Of a stretch of DNA of 64,000 nt, positions 17,456 through 27,141 are shown one piece after another. The notes beneath the pieces were generated by a model, which worked only from the letters and a program-made list of their open reading frames with translations, had not been told where the DNA came from and did not search any database. How positions within the stretch are numbered: the stretch's first letter is position 1; the number at the start of each line of letters is the position of its first letter. Source of the stretch: JAUIAI01 sp045106815 (GTDB lineage: Bacteria; Pseudomonadota; Gammaproteobacteria; Burkholderiales; Burkholderiaceae_E); contig JBGCFG010000001.1 in NCBI GenBank assembly GCA_045106815.1, positions 1 through 64,000 of the forward strand, in the 5' to 3' direction. The translations under genes and the position numbers were made by a program.

Positions 17456-19321
17456 ATGCAAGCAGTGGTATGGCCAGTAGGTAATGCGCTCAGGCAGAGC
17501 GCTGTCAGGATGCTGAAACCATTAATGATAGTGGCGGCTCTGGTGATGCCGGTAGCGGGCTTGGCAGCGCCGATGCATGGACTTTCGGCGTTTGGCGATC
17601 TTAAATACCCGGCCGACTTCAAGCACTTTGAGTATGTGAATCCGCAGGCACCCAAGGGCGGGCGAATCGTCACGATTGGCACGGCCGGCCTGATCACATT
17701 CGATAGCCTGAACGGATTCATTCTGAAGGGAGACGCCGCTCAGCGACTTGACCTGCTCTTTGACACTCTGATGGTTCGGGCCTACGACGAACCGGATGCC
17801 GTATACGGTTTGGTTGCAAAGTCGGCAACGGTTGCGCCAGATGGCATGAGCGTAACTTTCATGCTGCGCTCCGAGGCAAAGTTTTCTGATGGTTCTTCGC
17901 TAACGTCGAAAGATGTGGTGCGCAGTTTCGAGTTGCTGAAGGCGGAGGGACATCCTAGCTTCAGAATTGCATTGCGCAACGTCGAGAAGGTTCAGGCGGT
18001 CGCACCGCATGAGGTTCGATTCGAATTTACCGGCGAAAATGTTCGCGACCTGCCGATGCTCGTCTCTGGCCTGCCCGTTTTATCGAGTGACTATTACGAC
18101 AAGGTTGACTTCACCAAGACTACGCTTGAACCACCATTGGGCTCAGGGCCCTACAAAGTAAAAGGTCTGCGCCAGGGTAATTTCATCAGTTATGAGCGGC
18201 GTGATGACTACTGGGCAAAGGGCTTGCCCGTTAATGTTGGGCGCTACAACTTCGATGAGATTAAGCTGCTGTACTTCCGCGACCGCGCAACTGAGTTGGA
18301 GGCGATCAAGGCCGGTGAGCTTGATCTGCGTGAAGACTTTACGTCCAAACACTGGGCGACAGAGTACAACCTCGATTCGGTTAAAGAGGGTCGGCTAATT
18401 AAAGCGACGCTACTCGATGAAACAACATCGGGTGCTCAGGGTTTTTTCCTCAATATGCGGCGCGAGAAATTTGCCGACCCGCGTACTCGGGAAGCGCTTG
18501 GGCTGGCTTTTGACTTTGAATGGTCCAATACCAATCTGTTCTTTGGCTTGTACAAACGCACAACGAGTTTCTTTGAGAACTCACCACTTAAGGCAGTCGA
18601 CAAACCAGATGCTGCCGAACTGGCCTTGTTAGAGCCGTTGCGTGCTGATCTGCCGGCGGCGACCTTTGGCGAAGCGGTTGTACCGCCGGTGAGCGATGGA
18701 AGTGGGCAGGATCGAAAACTGCTCCGCAAGGCCAATCAGTTGTTATCTGAGGCGGGTTGGAAACGACAGGGCCGGCAGTTGGTCAATGCCAAGGGCGAGC
18801 CTCTGACCGTTGAATTTCTGATTTTCTCGCCCACCATGGAGCGCATCATTTCACCGTTTGTTCGCAACCTGAAGTTGCTGGGTGTTGATGCGAGTATTCG
18901 CCAGGTTGAAGCTGCCCAGTATCAGGAGCGGCTCAAGAATTTTGATTTTGATGTCACCACACGCCGCTCCACCATGAGCCAGACGCCGGGTGTTGAACTG
19001 GAAACGATTTTTGCCTCGCGTAATGCTGATATGCGCGGTAGCTCGAACCTGCCGGGGCTTAAATCTAAAGGGGTTGATGAGCTGATTAACCATGTTATCC
19101 AGGCCAAGGATCGTGAGAGCCTCACAATCGCCGTTAGGGCACTGGATAGAGCCCTCAGAGCCCATTATCTGTGGGTGCCCCATTGGTTCAAAGCCGCACA
19201 TAATGTGGCTCACTGGGATATCTTTGGCCAGCCCGACAGTAAACCGCCGTACACTCGCGGCATTCTGGACACCTGGTGGATTGATGCGGACAAAGCCAAA
19301 AAAATCAAACGCGGCTCGTGA
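17456..19321 (+). CDS. yejA: Oligopeptide ABC transporter substrate-binding protein, YejA-like
   Basis: 621-residue family 5 extracellular solute-binding protein that captures peptides or peptide-like compounds in the periplasm. The signal peptide is the segment LKPLMIVAALVMPVAGLAA. The mature protein begins with HGLSAFGDLKYPADFKHFEY, typical of YejA, and later has LNMRREKFADPRTREAL and the DTWWID end. The start is the ATG at 17456, 8 bases after GGAG; the frame open from 17303 lacks support, and the ATG at 17510 is an alternative. First gene of yejABEF, the importer linked in enterobacteria to microcin C uptake and peptide resistance. Confidence 0.87.
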   Translation: MQAVVWPVGNALRQSAVRMLKPLMIVAALVMPVAGLAAPMHGLSAFGDLKYPADFKHFEYVNPQAPKGGRIVTIGTAGLITFDSLNGFILKGDAAQRLDLLFDTLMVRAYDEPDAVYGLVAKSATVAPDGMSVTFMLRSEAKFSDGSSLTSKDVVRSFELLKAEGHPSFRIALRNVEKVQAVAPHEVRFEFTGENVRDLPMLVSGLPVLSSDYYDKVDFTKTTLEPPLGSGPYKVKGLRQGNFISYERRDDYWAKGLPVNVGRYNFDEIKLLYFRDRATELEAIKAGELDLREDFTSKHWATEYNLDSVKEGRLIKATLLDETTSGAQGFFLNMRREKFADPRTREALGLAFDFEWSNTNLFFGLYKRTTSFFENSPLKAVDKPDAAELALLEPLRADLPAATFGEAVVPPVSDGSGQDRKLLRKANQLLSEAGWKRQGRQLVNAKGEPLTVEFLIFSPTMERIISPFVRNLKLLGVDASIRQVEAAQYQERLKNFDFDVTTRRSTMSQTPGVELETIFASRNADMRGSSNLPGLKSKGVDELINHVIQAKDRESLTIAVRALDRALRAHYLWVPHWFKAAHNVAHWDIFGQPDSKPPYTRGILDTWWIDADKAKKIKRGS

Positions 19322-19357
19322 CGGCTTACTCTTTAGCGATGTCTGAAGGCTGATTTG

Positions 19358-20461
19358 ATGGGCGCCTATATCGTCAAGCGACTACTGCTAATGATTCCAA
19401 CTTTGCTTGGCATCATGCTGATTAGTTTCGCGATCATTCAGTTTGCGCCTGGTGGGCCGGTAGAGCGGGTGCTGGCTCAACTGGAAGGGACAGATGTTGG
19501 CGCTACGGCCCGAATCGGCGGCGGTGGGCGCGAAATCAGTGCGGGCGCTCAGGGCGCGGCAGGATCAGTGTCAGGCTCAAGTTATCGCGGTGCCCAGGGC
19601 CTGGATGAAGACTTCATCAAGTCGCTCGAAAAGCAGTTTGGGTTTGATAAGCCGGCGCACGAGCGGTTTTGGCTAATGATCAAGAACTATCTGACGTTCG
19701 ACTTTGGCGAAAGTTACTTCAGGGATGTTTCCGTACTGGAACTCATCAAAGAGAAGCTACCCGTTTCCATCTCGCTGGGTTTGTGGCTGACGTTTATTTC
19801 TTACGCGATTTCAATTCCGCTTGGGGTAGCGAAAGCCGTGCGAGATGGCTCTCGGTTTGATGTCTGGACCTCTGGCGCGATTATCGTGGGCTATGCCATT
19901 CCAGGTTTTCTGTTCGCAATCCTGCTTGTGGTCTTGTTCGCGGGTGGCTCTTTTTTGAGTTGGTTCCCACTGAGAGGTTTGGTCTCTGACAATTTTGCAG
20001 ATCTGAACTGGTGGGAAAAAATTCTCGACTATGCCTGGCATCTGGTCTTACCGCTGACAGCCATGGCCGTTTCCTCGTTCGCGACGATGACCCTGCTGAC
20101 CAAGAATTCATTTCTAGACGAAATTAAGAAGCAGTATGTGATGACCGCCCGGGCCAAAGGGGCGACTGAGCGTCAGGTGCTCTATGGCCATGTGTTTCGC
20201 AATGCCATGCTGATCGTCGTGGCTGGCTTCCCCGGTGCGTTTATCAGTGCATTTTTCGCCGGTTCGCTACTCATCGAGACGATTTTCTCGCTCGATGGGC
20301 TCGGCTTGCTTGGCTACGAGGCGGCCATCAATCGAGATTATCCGGTGGTTTTTGCAACGCTGTATATCTTTTCGCTGCTCGGCCTGATCACGAATCTCAT
20401 AAGCGATCTGGTCTATACCTGGATAGATCCGCGGATTGATTTCGAGGCGCGGGCACTTTAG
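19358..20461 (+). CDS. yejB: Peptide ABC transporter permease, YejB-like
   Basis: 367-residue inner-membrane permease. A first membrane helix (LLLMIPTLLGIMLISFAII) is followed by a large periplasmic loop with glycine-rich segments, then five more helices. The EAA loop (ARAKGATERQVLYGHVFRNA) contacts the ATPase. The ATG at 19358 is preferred over the adjacent TTG at 19355. The stop overlaps the GTG of the next gene by one base. Pairs with YejE to form the channel. Confidence 0.9.
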   Translation: MGAYIVKRLLLMIPTLLGIMLISFAIIQFAPGGPVERVLAQLEGTDVGATARIGGGGREISAGAQGAAGSVSGSSYRGAQGLDEDFIKSLEKQFGFDKPAHERFWLMIKNYLTFDFGESYFRDVSVLELIKEKLPVSISLGLWLTFISYAISIPLGVAKAVRDGSRFDVWTSGAIIVGYAIPGFLFAILLVVLFAGGSFLSWFPLRGLVSDNFADLNWWEKILDYAWHLVLPLTAMAVSSFATMTLLTKNSFLDEIKKQYVMTARAKGATERQVLYGHVFRNAMLIVVAGFPGAFISAFFAGSLLIETIFSLDGLGLLGYEAAINRDYPVVFATLYIFSLLGLITNLISDLVYTWIDPRIDFEARAL

Positions 20462-21663
20462 TGACTGATCTGACCTCCACGCCCAACATGCCTGGTGCAA
20501 CGGTACCAGAGGCACCCAAAGCCTTGTTCAGATTGTCTGGCTTGAATCAGCGCCGCATGGCCTTGTTCAAGGCGAACAAGCGTGGTGTCTGGTCGCTGTG
20601 GATATTCATGTTCCTGTTTGTGCTGAGCCTGTTCGCGGAGTTTTTGGCTAATGACAGACCGATTGTGGCGTCGTATAAGGGCGAGTTACTAATACCGCTA
20701 TTCAACGACTACCCTGAAGAAAAGTTTGGTGGCTTTCTGGCCAGCACCGATTTTCGTGATCCATTTATTCAGGAAGAGATTGATGCCAATGGCTGGATGA
20801 TCTGGCCGCCCGTTCGCTATAGCTATCGCACAGTTAACAATCAGTTGCCGACACCTGCGCCGTCGGCGCCGGTATGGTTGCTTGATGAAGTTCAGGCATG
20901 TTCTCAGTATCCGCTGGCACGCGAACCGGTTGACGGTGGCGCCCCGCAGCCAGAGCGCGGTCTGCAGGACCCAAACTGTATTGCGGGCAATATGAACTGG
21001 CTGGGTACTGACGACCAGGGCCGAGATGTTGTTGCGCGCCTGATTTACGGCTTTCGGATTTCGGTCATTTTCGGTCTAGTGTTGTCGTTGTTGTCGAGTG
21101 TGATCGGTGTGGCAGCCGGCGCAACTCAGGGCTATTTTGGTGGCTGGACTGATCTTTTGCTGCAGCGATTCATCGAGATCTGGACGTCCGTGCCGACTTT
21201 ATATCTGCTCATTATCCTCGCAGCATTTATCGTTCCGTCCTTTTGGCTGTTGTTGGGCATCTTGCTACTGTTTTCATGGACGGCGCTGGTTGGCGTGGTG
21301 CGTGCGGAGTTTCTACGTGGGCGCAATTTTGAATATGTTCGGGCCGCTCGTGCCCTTGGTCTGTCTGATCGCAAGATCATGTTCAAGCACTTGCTGCCTA
21401 ATGCCATGGTGGCCACGATCACCTTCATGCCGTTTATTGTTTCCGGCTCAATCACGACCCTGACGGCTTTGGATTTTCTCGGCTTTGGCTTGCCGCCGGG
21501 CTCACCTTCGCTAGGTGAATTGCTTGCCCAGGGCAAGGCTAACCTGCAGGCACCCTGGCTTGGCTTGACGGCATTCTTTGTTGTGTCCCTGATGCTGAGT
21601 TTGTTGGTGTTTGTCGGCGAAGCGGTGCGAGATGCCTTTGATCCCAGAAAAACATTCGCATGA
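20461..21663 (+). CDS. yejE: Peptide ABC transporter permease, YejE-like
   Basis: 400-residue permease with an OppC-type N-terminus (RRMALFKANKRGVWSLWIF), a long periplasmic segment (about 60-180) with LGTDDQGRDVVARLIYGFR, and the EAA loop (ARALGLSDRKIMFKHLLPNA). It starts with GTG inside the yejB stop. The segment 60-180 is typical of YejE and longer than in DppC. Followed by an ATGA overlap with the ATPase gene. Confidence 0.9.
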   Translation: MTDLTSTPNMPGATVPEAPKALFRLSGLNQRRMALFKANKRGVWSLWIFMFLFVLSLFAEFLANDRPIVASYKGELLIPLFNDYPEEKFGGFLASTDFRDPFIQEEIDANGWMIWPPVRYSYRTVNNQLPTPAPSAPVWLLDEVQACSQYPLAREPVDGGAPQPERGLQDPNCIAGNMNWLGTDDQGRDVVARLIYGFRISVIFGLVLSLLSSVIGVAAGATQGYFGGWTDLLLQRFIEIWTSVPTLYLLIILAAFIVPSFWLLLGILLLFSWTALVGVVRAEFLRGRNFEYVRAARALGLSDRKIMFKHLLPNAMVATITFMPFIVSGSITTLTALDFLGFGLPPGSPSLGELLAQGKANLQAPWLGLTAFFVVSLMLSLLVFVGEAVRDAFDPRKTFA

Positions 21664-23297
21664 CAGCTTCCGCTAAACCCTTGCTTCAGATCAATGACCT
21701 GGCCGTCGACTACCGACAGGCGGGGAAGGTAACCCATGCAGTGCGGGGCGTTAGCCTGACGCTGAACAGAGGGGAAACCCTTGCGCTGGTCGGAGAGTCT
21801 GGGTCTGGAAAGTCGGCCACGGCACTGTCGGTGTTGAAGTTGTTGCCGTATCCCGCGGCCCATCATCCGCGCGGGTCGGTTGTCTTTGACGGACACGAAT
21901 TGCTGGGCGCCGATAGCGCTGAATTGAGACGAGTCAGAGGCAATGACATTGCCATGATCTTTCAGGAACCCATGACCTCGCTCAACCCGTTGCACACGGT
22001 TGAGCAGCAGATTGGCGAAGTGCTGGAGCGGCATCAGGGGCTAGGTAAGGCAGCCATTCGAAGCGAGGTGGTATCGCTATTGACTCGGGTTGGCATACCG
22101 GAGCCAGAGAGCCGCTTACAAAGTTATCCGCATCAATTGTCTGGAGGGCAGCGCCAACGCATCATGATTGCAATGGCGCTAGCAAACAAGCCCGCTTTGC
22201 TGATTGCTGATGAACCAACCACCGCGCTTGATGTCACGGTGCAGGCCCAGATTTTAAAGTTGCTCAAACAATTGCAGGCTGAAACTGGCATGGCAATTCT
22301 CATGATCACGCATGACCTCGGAATCGCGCGCCATTTCGCCAAAGACGTCTGCGTCATGCAAAACGGTGAGATTGTTGAGCAGGGGCCTATTGAACAAATA
22401 TTTGAACAAGCAACGCATCCCTACACAATCAAGCTGCTAGAGGCAGAGCCTTCTAGTGCACCGCCCAAGGCAGATAAATCACGCCCAGTTGTTGTCGAAG
22501 CAAAAGATCTACGAGTCTGGTTCCCGATCAAGCGAGGCTTACTCAAGCGCACGACCGGGCATGTCAAAGCAGTCGATGGCGTCGATATTGAAGTGCGGGC
22601 CGGTCAAACTCTCGGGGTCGTTGGCGAGTCAGGATCTGGCAAGACAACGCTTGGCATGGCTATCTTGCGGCTGATTGCCTCCGAAGGGCGGATTGCGTAT
22701 TTGGGCAATGAGATCAATCGCTTTAACGCCCGTAAGATGCGACCACTGCGCAAAGACCTGCAAGTGGTCTTCCAGGATCCTTACGGCTCACTATCGCCGC
22801 GAATGTCAGTCCGACAGATCGTGGAAGAAGGCTTACTCATTCAGAGCCCGGATATGCCCGAACGAGCCCGCGGTGAGCGCGTTGCGCAGGCCCTGGAAGA
22901 AGTGGGTATCCCGGCTGGCTTCATGGAGCGGTATCCCCATGAGTTTTCCGGGGGGCAGCGTCAGCGCATTGCGATTGCCCGCGCCATGGCGCTTGAGCCT
23001 AAGTTTGTGATGCTCGATGAGCCAACCAGTGCGCTGGATATGTGCGTACAGGCCCAGATTGTTGACCTGCTTTGTGAGTTGCAGGCTCGGCATGACCTCG
23101 CCTATCTGTTTATCAGCCATGATCTGAAAGTAGTGCGCGCCCTAGCCAACGATGTCATGGTCATGCGGAGCGGCAAAATTGTTGAGCATGGAACGACCGA
23201 AGACATCTTTGATCATCCGCAAACCGACTATACCCGGGCGTTATTGGCTGCTGCGCTGGATCATCAGGTCGATCCGGCAATCGCGATGCAGCAATGA
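21660..23297 (+). CDS. yejF: Peptide ABC transporter ATP-binding protein, YejF-like
   Basis: 545-residue fused double ATPase that powers the YejBE channel. Domain 1 has Walker A GESGSGKSAT (about 41-50), signature LSGGQRQRI and Walker B LLIADEPTTALD. Domain 2 has GESGSGKTT, FSGGQRQRI and VMLDEPTSALD. Both nucleotide sites look intact. It overlaps yejE by ATGA. Last gene of the operon; the stop lies in the 8-bp stem at 23296-23317. Confidence 0.93.
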   Translation: MTASAKPLLQINDLAVDYRQAGKVTHAVRGVSLTLNRGETLALVGESGSGKSATALSVLKLLPYPAAHHPRGSVVFDGHELLGADSAELRRVRGNDIAMIFQEPMTSLNPLHTVEQQIGEVLERHQGLGKAAIRSEVVSLLTRVGIPEPESRLQSYPHQLSGGQRQRIMIAMALANKPALLIADEPTTALDVTVQAQILKLLKQLQAETGMAILMITHDLGIARHFAKDVCVMQNGEIVEQGPIEQIFEQATHPYTIKLLEAEPSSAPPKADKSRPVVVEAKDLRVWFPIKRGLLKRTTGHVKAVDGVDIEVRAGQTLGVVGESGSGKTTLGMAILRLIASEGRIAYLGNEINRFNARKMRPLRKDLQVVFQDPYGSLSPRMSVRQIVEEGLLIQSPDMPERARGERVAQALEEVGIPAGFMERYPHEFSGGQRQRIAIARAMALEPKFVMLDEPTSALDMCVQAQIVDLLCELQARHDLAYLFISHDLKVVRALANDVMVMRSGKIVEHGTTEDIFDHPQTDYTRALLAAALDHQVDPAIAMQQ

Positions 23298-23317
23298 TGC
23301 GCCAATTGCGGCGCATC
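23296..23317. terminator. Stem-loop at end of yejF
   Basis: GATGCGCC/GGCGCATC, 8-bp perfect stem with a 6-base loop, overlaps the yejF stop and lies between convergent genes. No T-run follows, so it may be a weak bidirectional terminator or 3'-end protector. Confidence 0.45.
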
Positions 23318-23346
23318 GAGCGCCTGTGTCTGGTGTTTACCTTGTC

Positions 23347-23976
23347 TTACTGATTGGCTTCGGGTGATTGTTGAATCAACCCGGTCAGGACAATCTCGAC
23401 GGCCTGGGTCAGCATACCGACTGTCCAGCCGCACTGCGCCGCTGCTTCCCCCTCCAAAGCCTCTTTTACGATCGGCAGATGCATGAAGAGCGTGCCAGCC
23501 TGGCCACCTGCCTCAAGGTTGGCGCGTAGCGCCTGGTAAAACACATGGTTGCAGACATAGGTGCCCGCATGATTGGAAATCTCGGCGGCCAGTCCGTTGT
23601 GTATCAGAGCCTTTAGCAAAGGTTCCAAATCAACATTGGTTCGATAAGCCGCTGGCCCGACTGGGTCAATCGGGTCACCCTGCCTCACAGACTTCGAGTT
23701 GTCAGGTTGCGAGACATCATCAACATTGAGCGCAAACCGTTCAAGGCAAATGAGATTTCGTTGCGATGACAGGCCCAGGCACAAGATGATTTGCGGTTGG
23801 TGCTCTGCAATCAGCGATCGAATCCTGTTACCCGCATGCTCATAAACTGTGGGAAGAACCTGGCAGACGAGATTGGGCACAGGCGGCATCCGAGCAAAGT
23901 CCTCAACGATGACCTGTGACGGATTGAGTCGCCATTTGCCAAACGGCTCAAACCCAGTAAGTAGGATGGGCTTCAC
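23347..23976 (-). CDS. pcp: Pyroglutamyl-peptidase I-like cysteine peptidase
   Basis: 209-residue C15 family protein that removes N-terminal pyroglutamate from peptides in the cytoplasm. Family marks: LLTGFEPFGKWRLNPS at the N-terminus, catalytic Glu in CLERFALNVDD, catalytic Cys in GTYVCNHVFY and His in FMHLP. It begins with GTG within a GTGA overlap with the upstream DUF1272 gene. It sits next to the peptide importer on the opposite strand. Somewhat divergent, so the symbol is tentative. Confidence 0.85.
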   Translation of the reverse strand: MKPILLTGFEPFGKWRLNPSQVIVEDFARMPPVPNLVCQVLPTVYEHAGNRIRSLIAEHQPQIILCLGLSSQRNLICLERFALNVDDVSQPDNSKSVRQGDPIDPVGPAAYRTNVDLEPLLKALIHNGLAAEISNHAGTYVCNHVFYQALRANLEAGGQAGTLFMHLPIVKEALEGEAAAQCGWTVGMLTQAVEIVLTGLIQQSPEANQ

Positions 23977-24233
23977 GATGCAGCAGCTTGTGCCTCACAG
24001 GCCGCATGAGACTTACTCACACGCTCTGTGGAGGCAGGGTGTTTGACAAGCATCTTCGGCGGGCGAATAGGGCGCTTTACCAGTTCACCAGAACAATTGG
24101 GACAGACCCAGTTGAAGTGCCGGTCGGCGCAGTCAGTGCAGAAAGTGCACTCAAAAGTGCAAATCAGTGCGTTCTCGGCTGCGGGTGGCAGATCAACATC
24201 GCAGCATTCACAGTTGGGTTTGAGTTTGAGCAT
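23973..24233 (-). CDS. DUF1272 small cysteine-rich protein
   Basis: 86-residue protein. The first 60 residues match DUF1272: paired cysteines (CECC, TFECTFCTDC, CPNCSGEL) probably bind zinc, ending with KRPIRPP. The remaining 25 residues are an unconserved polar tail. Function unknown. Upstream member of a two-gene unit with pcp (4-base overlap). Confidence 0.85.
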   Translation of the reverse strand: MLKLKPNCECCDVDLPPAAENALICTFECTFCTDCADRHFNWVCPNCSGELVKRPIRPPKMLVKHPASTERVSKSHAACEAQAAAS

Positions 24234-24320
24234 GAAATCTCCCGGCGTTTTAGGTGCGGTGCATCAACGATAGCAAAGATCGTGTAGCCTTCACAGCCTT
24301 CCATTCATTTATCGAAAGTC

Positions 24321-25520
24321 ATGTCTGAACCAAGCCCAGTTCTTGTTCATTGGGAATACGAAGGATCGCCTGTCAGTGCGTGTTGGCGCTCCGAGAGCGG
24401 GGCGCAACCACCGCGCCGGATGCAGGTTGTCAATGACGAGTTAACTGCAGATCGGGCTTTTCGAATGGCCAGCGAGGGAACAGGGCTCATCTGGACCGGA
24501 GACTTTCAAAATGCTCGCCAGCTTTTGCAGGCAGTGACTAGGCGGCTCGATCGATCGGCACAGGCCAGGCGAACGAAAGCGCGTAAGCGACAAGAGCAAC
24601 CGCCGGAGGCTGTTGAGCGATTCAATCAGATGCGAGTGGCCCGCGCGCAGCGCGCGCGCACGCTGGGTCTTTTGTTGGTGCCCCTGCAGGCTGACTACAA
24701 CATCGAACTGCGGCGCGCGCCTGACGTCGCACAGGCGTGCGAGCAGGCATGGGGCCCGGCACCGCTTGATGAGGCTGGCGAACCGCTTCTCACCCTGGTT
24801 TCGCTGCGCGAGTTGCTTGGTGTGATGGGGGCATTCGAATGGCGTCTTAAGGGCGTGGAAGTGGCGCTACTCGGCGGTCCGTACAACCGAATACATCCAC
24901 ACTACGGCGTTTTCTCTCCAGTCAGGGGTGAGTATCTTGAGTTGGTTGCCGCTGCGCCCTTGCCCTCCCAGACCGGTCAACCAAGACGCGCATTTGATAT
25001 CGGCACCGGCACGGGCGTTATTGCAGCCCTGCTTGCCCGGCGAGGGATTGAAACCGTGATCGCCACTGAACGCGACCCTCGCGCTGTGAAATGCGCACAG
25101 GAGAATTTTGCGAGGCTGGGCGTGAGCGAACACGTCCAGTTGCAACAAACCGAATTGTTTCCTGAGGGACGGGCGGATCTTATCGTTTGCAATCCACCCT
25201 GGATTCCGGCACGCCCGGCAATGCCAATTGAGCGGGCGATTTATGATGAACGTAGTGCCATGCTTAGCGCGTTTCTCGAAGGGCTCGTAGAACATCTTGA
25301 GCCAGGAGGTGAGGCCTGGCTGGTGATGTCGGACATTGCAGAGCGTCTTGGTCTTCGCAGCCGTGAAGACTTAATGAACAAGATTGAGTCGGCGGGTTTG
25401 GTTGCAGCAGGCAAAGCCGATATTCGTCCGCAGCATCCTAAAACCCAGGATCCTGAAGATCCGTTGCATGAAGCCAGAGTGAGTGAGGTGACCTCGCTTT
25501 GGCGATTGCTGGCAAGGTAG
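24321..25520 (+). CDS. Class I SAM-dependent methyltransferase (small-domain type)
   Basis: 399-residue protein. The C-terminal half is a Rossmann methyltransferase: FDIGTGTGVIAALLARRG (motif I), then ATERDPRAVKCAQENF (motif II) and VCNPPW (motif IV), the NPPY-type signature seen in enzymes that methylate exocyclic nitrogens of RNA or glutamine in protein. The N-terminal about 200 residues are specific to this family. Exact substrate unknown; an rRNA or protein target is likely. Single gene. Confidence 0.82.
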   Translation: MSEPSPVLVHWEYEGSPVSACWRSESGAQPPRRMQVVNDELTADRAFRMASEGTGLIWTGDFQNARQLLQAVTRRLDRSAQARRTKARKRQEQPPEAVERFNQMRVARAQRARTLGLLLVPLQADYNIELRRAPDVAQACEQAWGPAPLDEAGEPLLTLVSLRELLGVMGAFEWRLKGVEVALLGGPYNRIHPHYGVFSPVRGEYLELVAAAPLPSQTGQPRRAFDIGTGTGVIAALLARRGIETVIATERDPRAVKCAQENFARLGVSEHVQLQQTELFPEGRADLIVCNPPWIPARPAMPIERAIYDERSAMLSAFLEGLVEHLEPGGEAWLVMSDIAERLGLRSREDLMNKIESAGLVAAGKADIRPQHPKTQDPEDPLHEARVSEVTSLWRLLAR

Positions 25521-25565
25521 GAAAGGAAAAAAACAGGTAATCAATCCCCCCAAAAAGGAGGCACC

Positions 25566-25976
25566 ATGGCAACAGTGAAATTGCTTACCGACGAAACGGC
25601 AAGTGCGCAGGCGCGGGCTGTGTTTGATGACATTCGCCAGACCCGAAACACTGACTATGTAAACAACTCGTGGCGTGCGATGGCTAATCATCCGGCCATG
25701 CTTGAACGCAACTGGGCAAAGGCTAAAGCTGTCATGGGACCGGGCACCTTAGACCCGGTGGTCAAGGAACTCATCTACCTGACTGTCTCGATCATGAATG
25801 ATTGCGAGTACTGCATTCATACGCACACGCACTTTGCGCGTCAAAAAGGCATGACTGATGCGCAATACAATGAAATGCTTGACATCATCGGCCTGGCCAC
25901 GGAAGGCAATCGCATGATGACCGCCATGCAGGTACCGGTCGATGAGCGTTTTAAGGTGGGCGATTCAGCCGACTAA
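25566..25976 (+). CDS. Carboxymuconolactone decarboxylase/AhpD-like protein
   Basis: 136-residue AhpD-fold protein with the redox motif CEYCIHTHTHFA (CxxC plus HxxxH-like histidine) in the middle. Such proteins act in peroxide reduction or as decarboxylases; the CxxC favours a peroxidase-type role. An excellent AAGGAGG ribosome binding site lies 4-10 bases before the ATG. Probably transcribed with, or just after, the methyltransferase gene. A GC-rich dyad beyond the stop (around 26000-26040) may end transcription for both convergent genes. Confidence 0.85.
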   Translation: MATVKLLTDETASAQARAVFDDIRQTRNTDYVNNSWRAMANHPAMLERNWAKAKAVMGPGTLDPVVKELIYLTVSIMNDCEYCIHTHTHFARQKGMTDAQYNEMLDIIGLATEGNRMMTAMQVPVDERFKVGDSAD

Positions 25977-26017
25977 AGAAGTGTTTGCGGAGCAGTCAGC
26001 TCTGGGCCTGACGACAA

Positions 26018-27037
26018 CTATTTCGTCAGCCAGGGCCCTAGCGATGCGCTAGCAGCCCGGGGCGTCGCTTTGTTGCGTTTCGTCGGGCGCCAACTCTTGG
26101 CGTATGCCGTAATTTGGCGTTTTTGTGCGTCCGTCTTGCCGCTTACTAAGCGCTGGTATGTGCCGCGCGCTTGTGCAGGCGGTTCGCCAAGTGACGTCGG
26201 ACGAACCGAGAGACTGATCCAGCGCAGCGCAAGATCAGTGTTTTGCATCACGCCTCGTCCATCGAGATACAGTTTTCCAAGACGATACTGAGCGGCAGGT
26301 AGTCCTTTGGCAGCAGCGCGTTGGTAGAACTGTGCGGCGTCAAACCAGTCTTGTTCAAACCCGCCCAACCCTTCTTCCTGGAAGTAGCCAATTCGCTCCT
26401 GCCCTGCAAGGTGCCCACGGTCAGCGGCATTTTGAAACCAGTTGCGCGCGTCCGAAAGACTCTTTGGGGCAGCAAGGCCTAGTTCAGCAAACTCGCCTAG
26501 CTTGTACAGCGCGTCTGAATTGCCTTGAATGGCGCTCTCAAGATACAGATCAGCGGCTTCGTTGTAGTCTTGCTCAATGCCGCGGCCCTGTTCAAAGAGT
26601 TGAGCCAGACTCATGCGCGCTTGAGCGTCGCCGCCATCGGTTGCTTTGGCAAACCAAAAAACAGCCTGGCCATCGTTGCGATCGACCCCGTCGCCATCGA
26701 GCAGCATCTGCGCCATATCAGCCTGGGCGCCCGCATGCCCGGCTTCTGCAGCTTGGTTGAACCAATCGAATGCGAGCTTTGGGTCTTTTTCGGTGCCACG
26801 CCCTGTGCGATACATCAAACCCGTCATCCACTGGGCGTTGACATTGCCATCTTGGGCAGACGATTCGAATTTCTCAAGCGCTGTTTCAAAGTCGCGAGCT
26901 TTATAGGCCTGGCTGGCAGCAGCGAAGTCATCTGTTTGGGCGAACGCAGTACTGCTGATTAATGCAGCAGTCAGGATTGCAACGGCGCACAGTTGGGAAA
27001 ACGGTATGGAGGCGAGTGGAAGTTGCAAGCGGAACAT
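26018..27037 (-). CDS. Secreted Sel1-repeat (TPR-like) protein
   Basis: 339-residue exported protein: signal peptide (about 1-34, cleavage after AFAQ) followed by six or more Sel1 repeats of about 36 residues (patterns such as NAQWMTGLMYRTGRGTEKD and AQYRLGKLYLDGRGV). These alpha-solenoids bind other proteins in the periplasm. The C-terminal 40 residues are basic. The ATG at 27037 is preferred; a TTG four codons upstream is possible. No partner gene adjacent. Confidence 0.85.
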   Translation of the reverse strand: MFRLQLPLASIPFSQLCAVAILTAALISSTAFAQTDDFAAASQAYKARDFETALEKFESSAQDGNVNAQWMTGLMYRTGRGTEKDPKLAFDWFNQAAEAGHAGAQADMAQMLLDGDGVDRNDGQAVFWFAKATDGGDAQARMSLAQLFEQGRGIEQDYNEAADLYLESAIQGNSDALYKLGEFAELGLAAPKSLSDARNWFQNAADRGHLAGQERIGYFQEEGLGGFEQDWFDAAQFYQRAAAKGLPAAQYRLGKLYLDGRGVMQNTDLALRWISLSVRPTSLGEPPAQARGTYQRLVSGKTDAQKRQITAYAKSWRPTKRNKATPRAASASLGPWLTK

Positions 27038-27141
27038 TGGGCTGCACAAATGAGCAATGGACGAACACTAGTTTAACGCCACGGGATGTCGACCTTGAAG
27101 TGCTGTTAACGCGATCGACTCTTGCTGCCATGACCGATTGA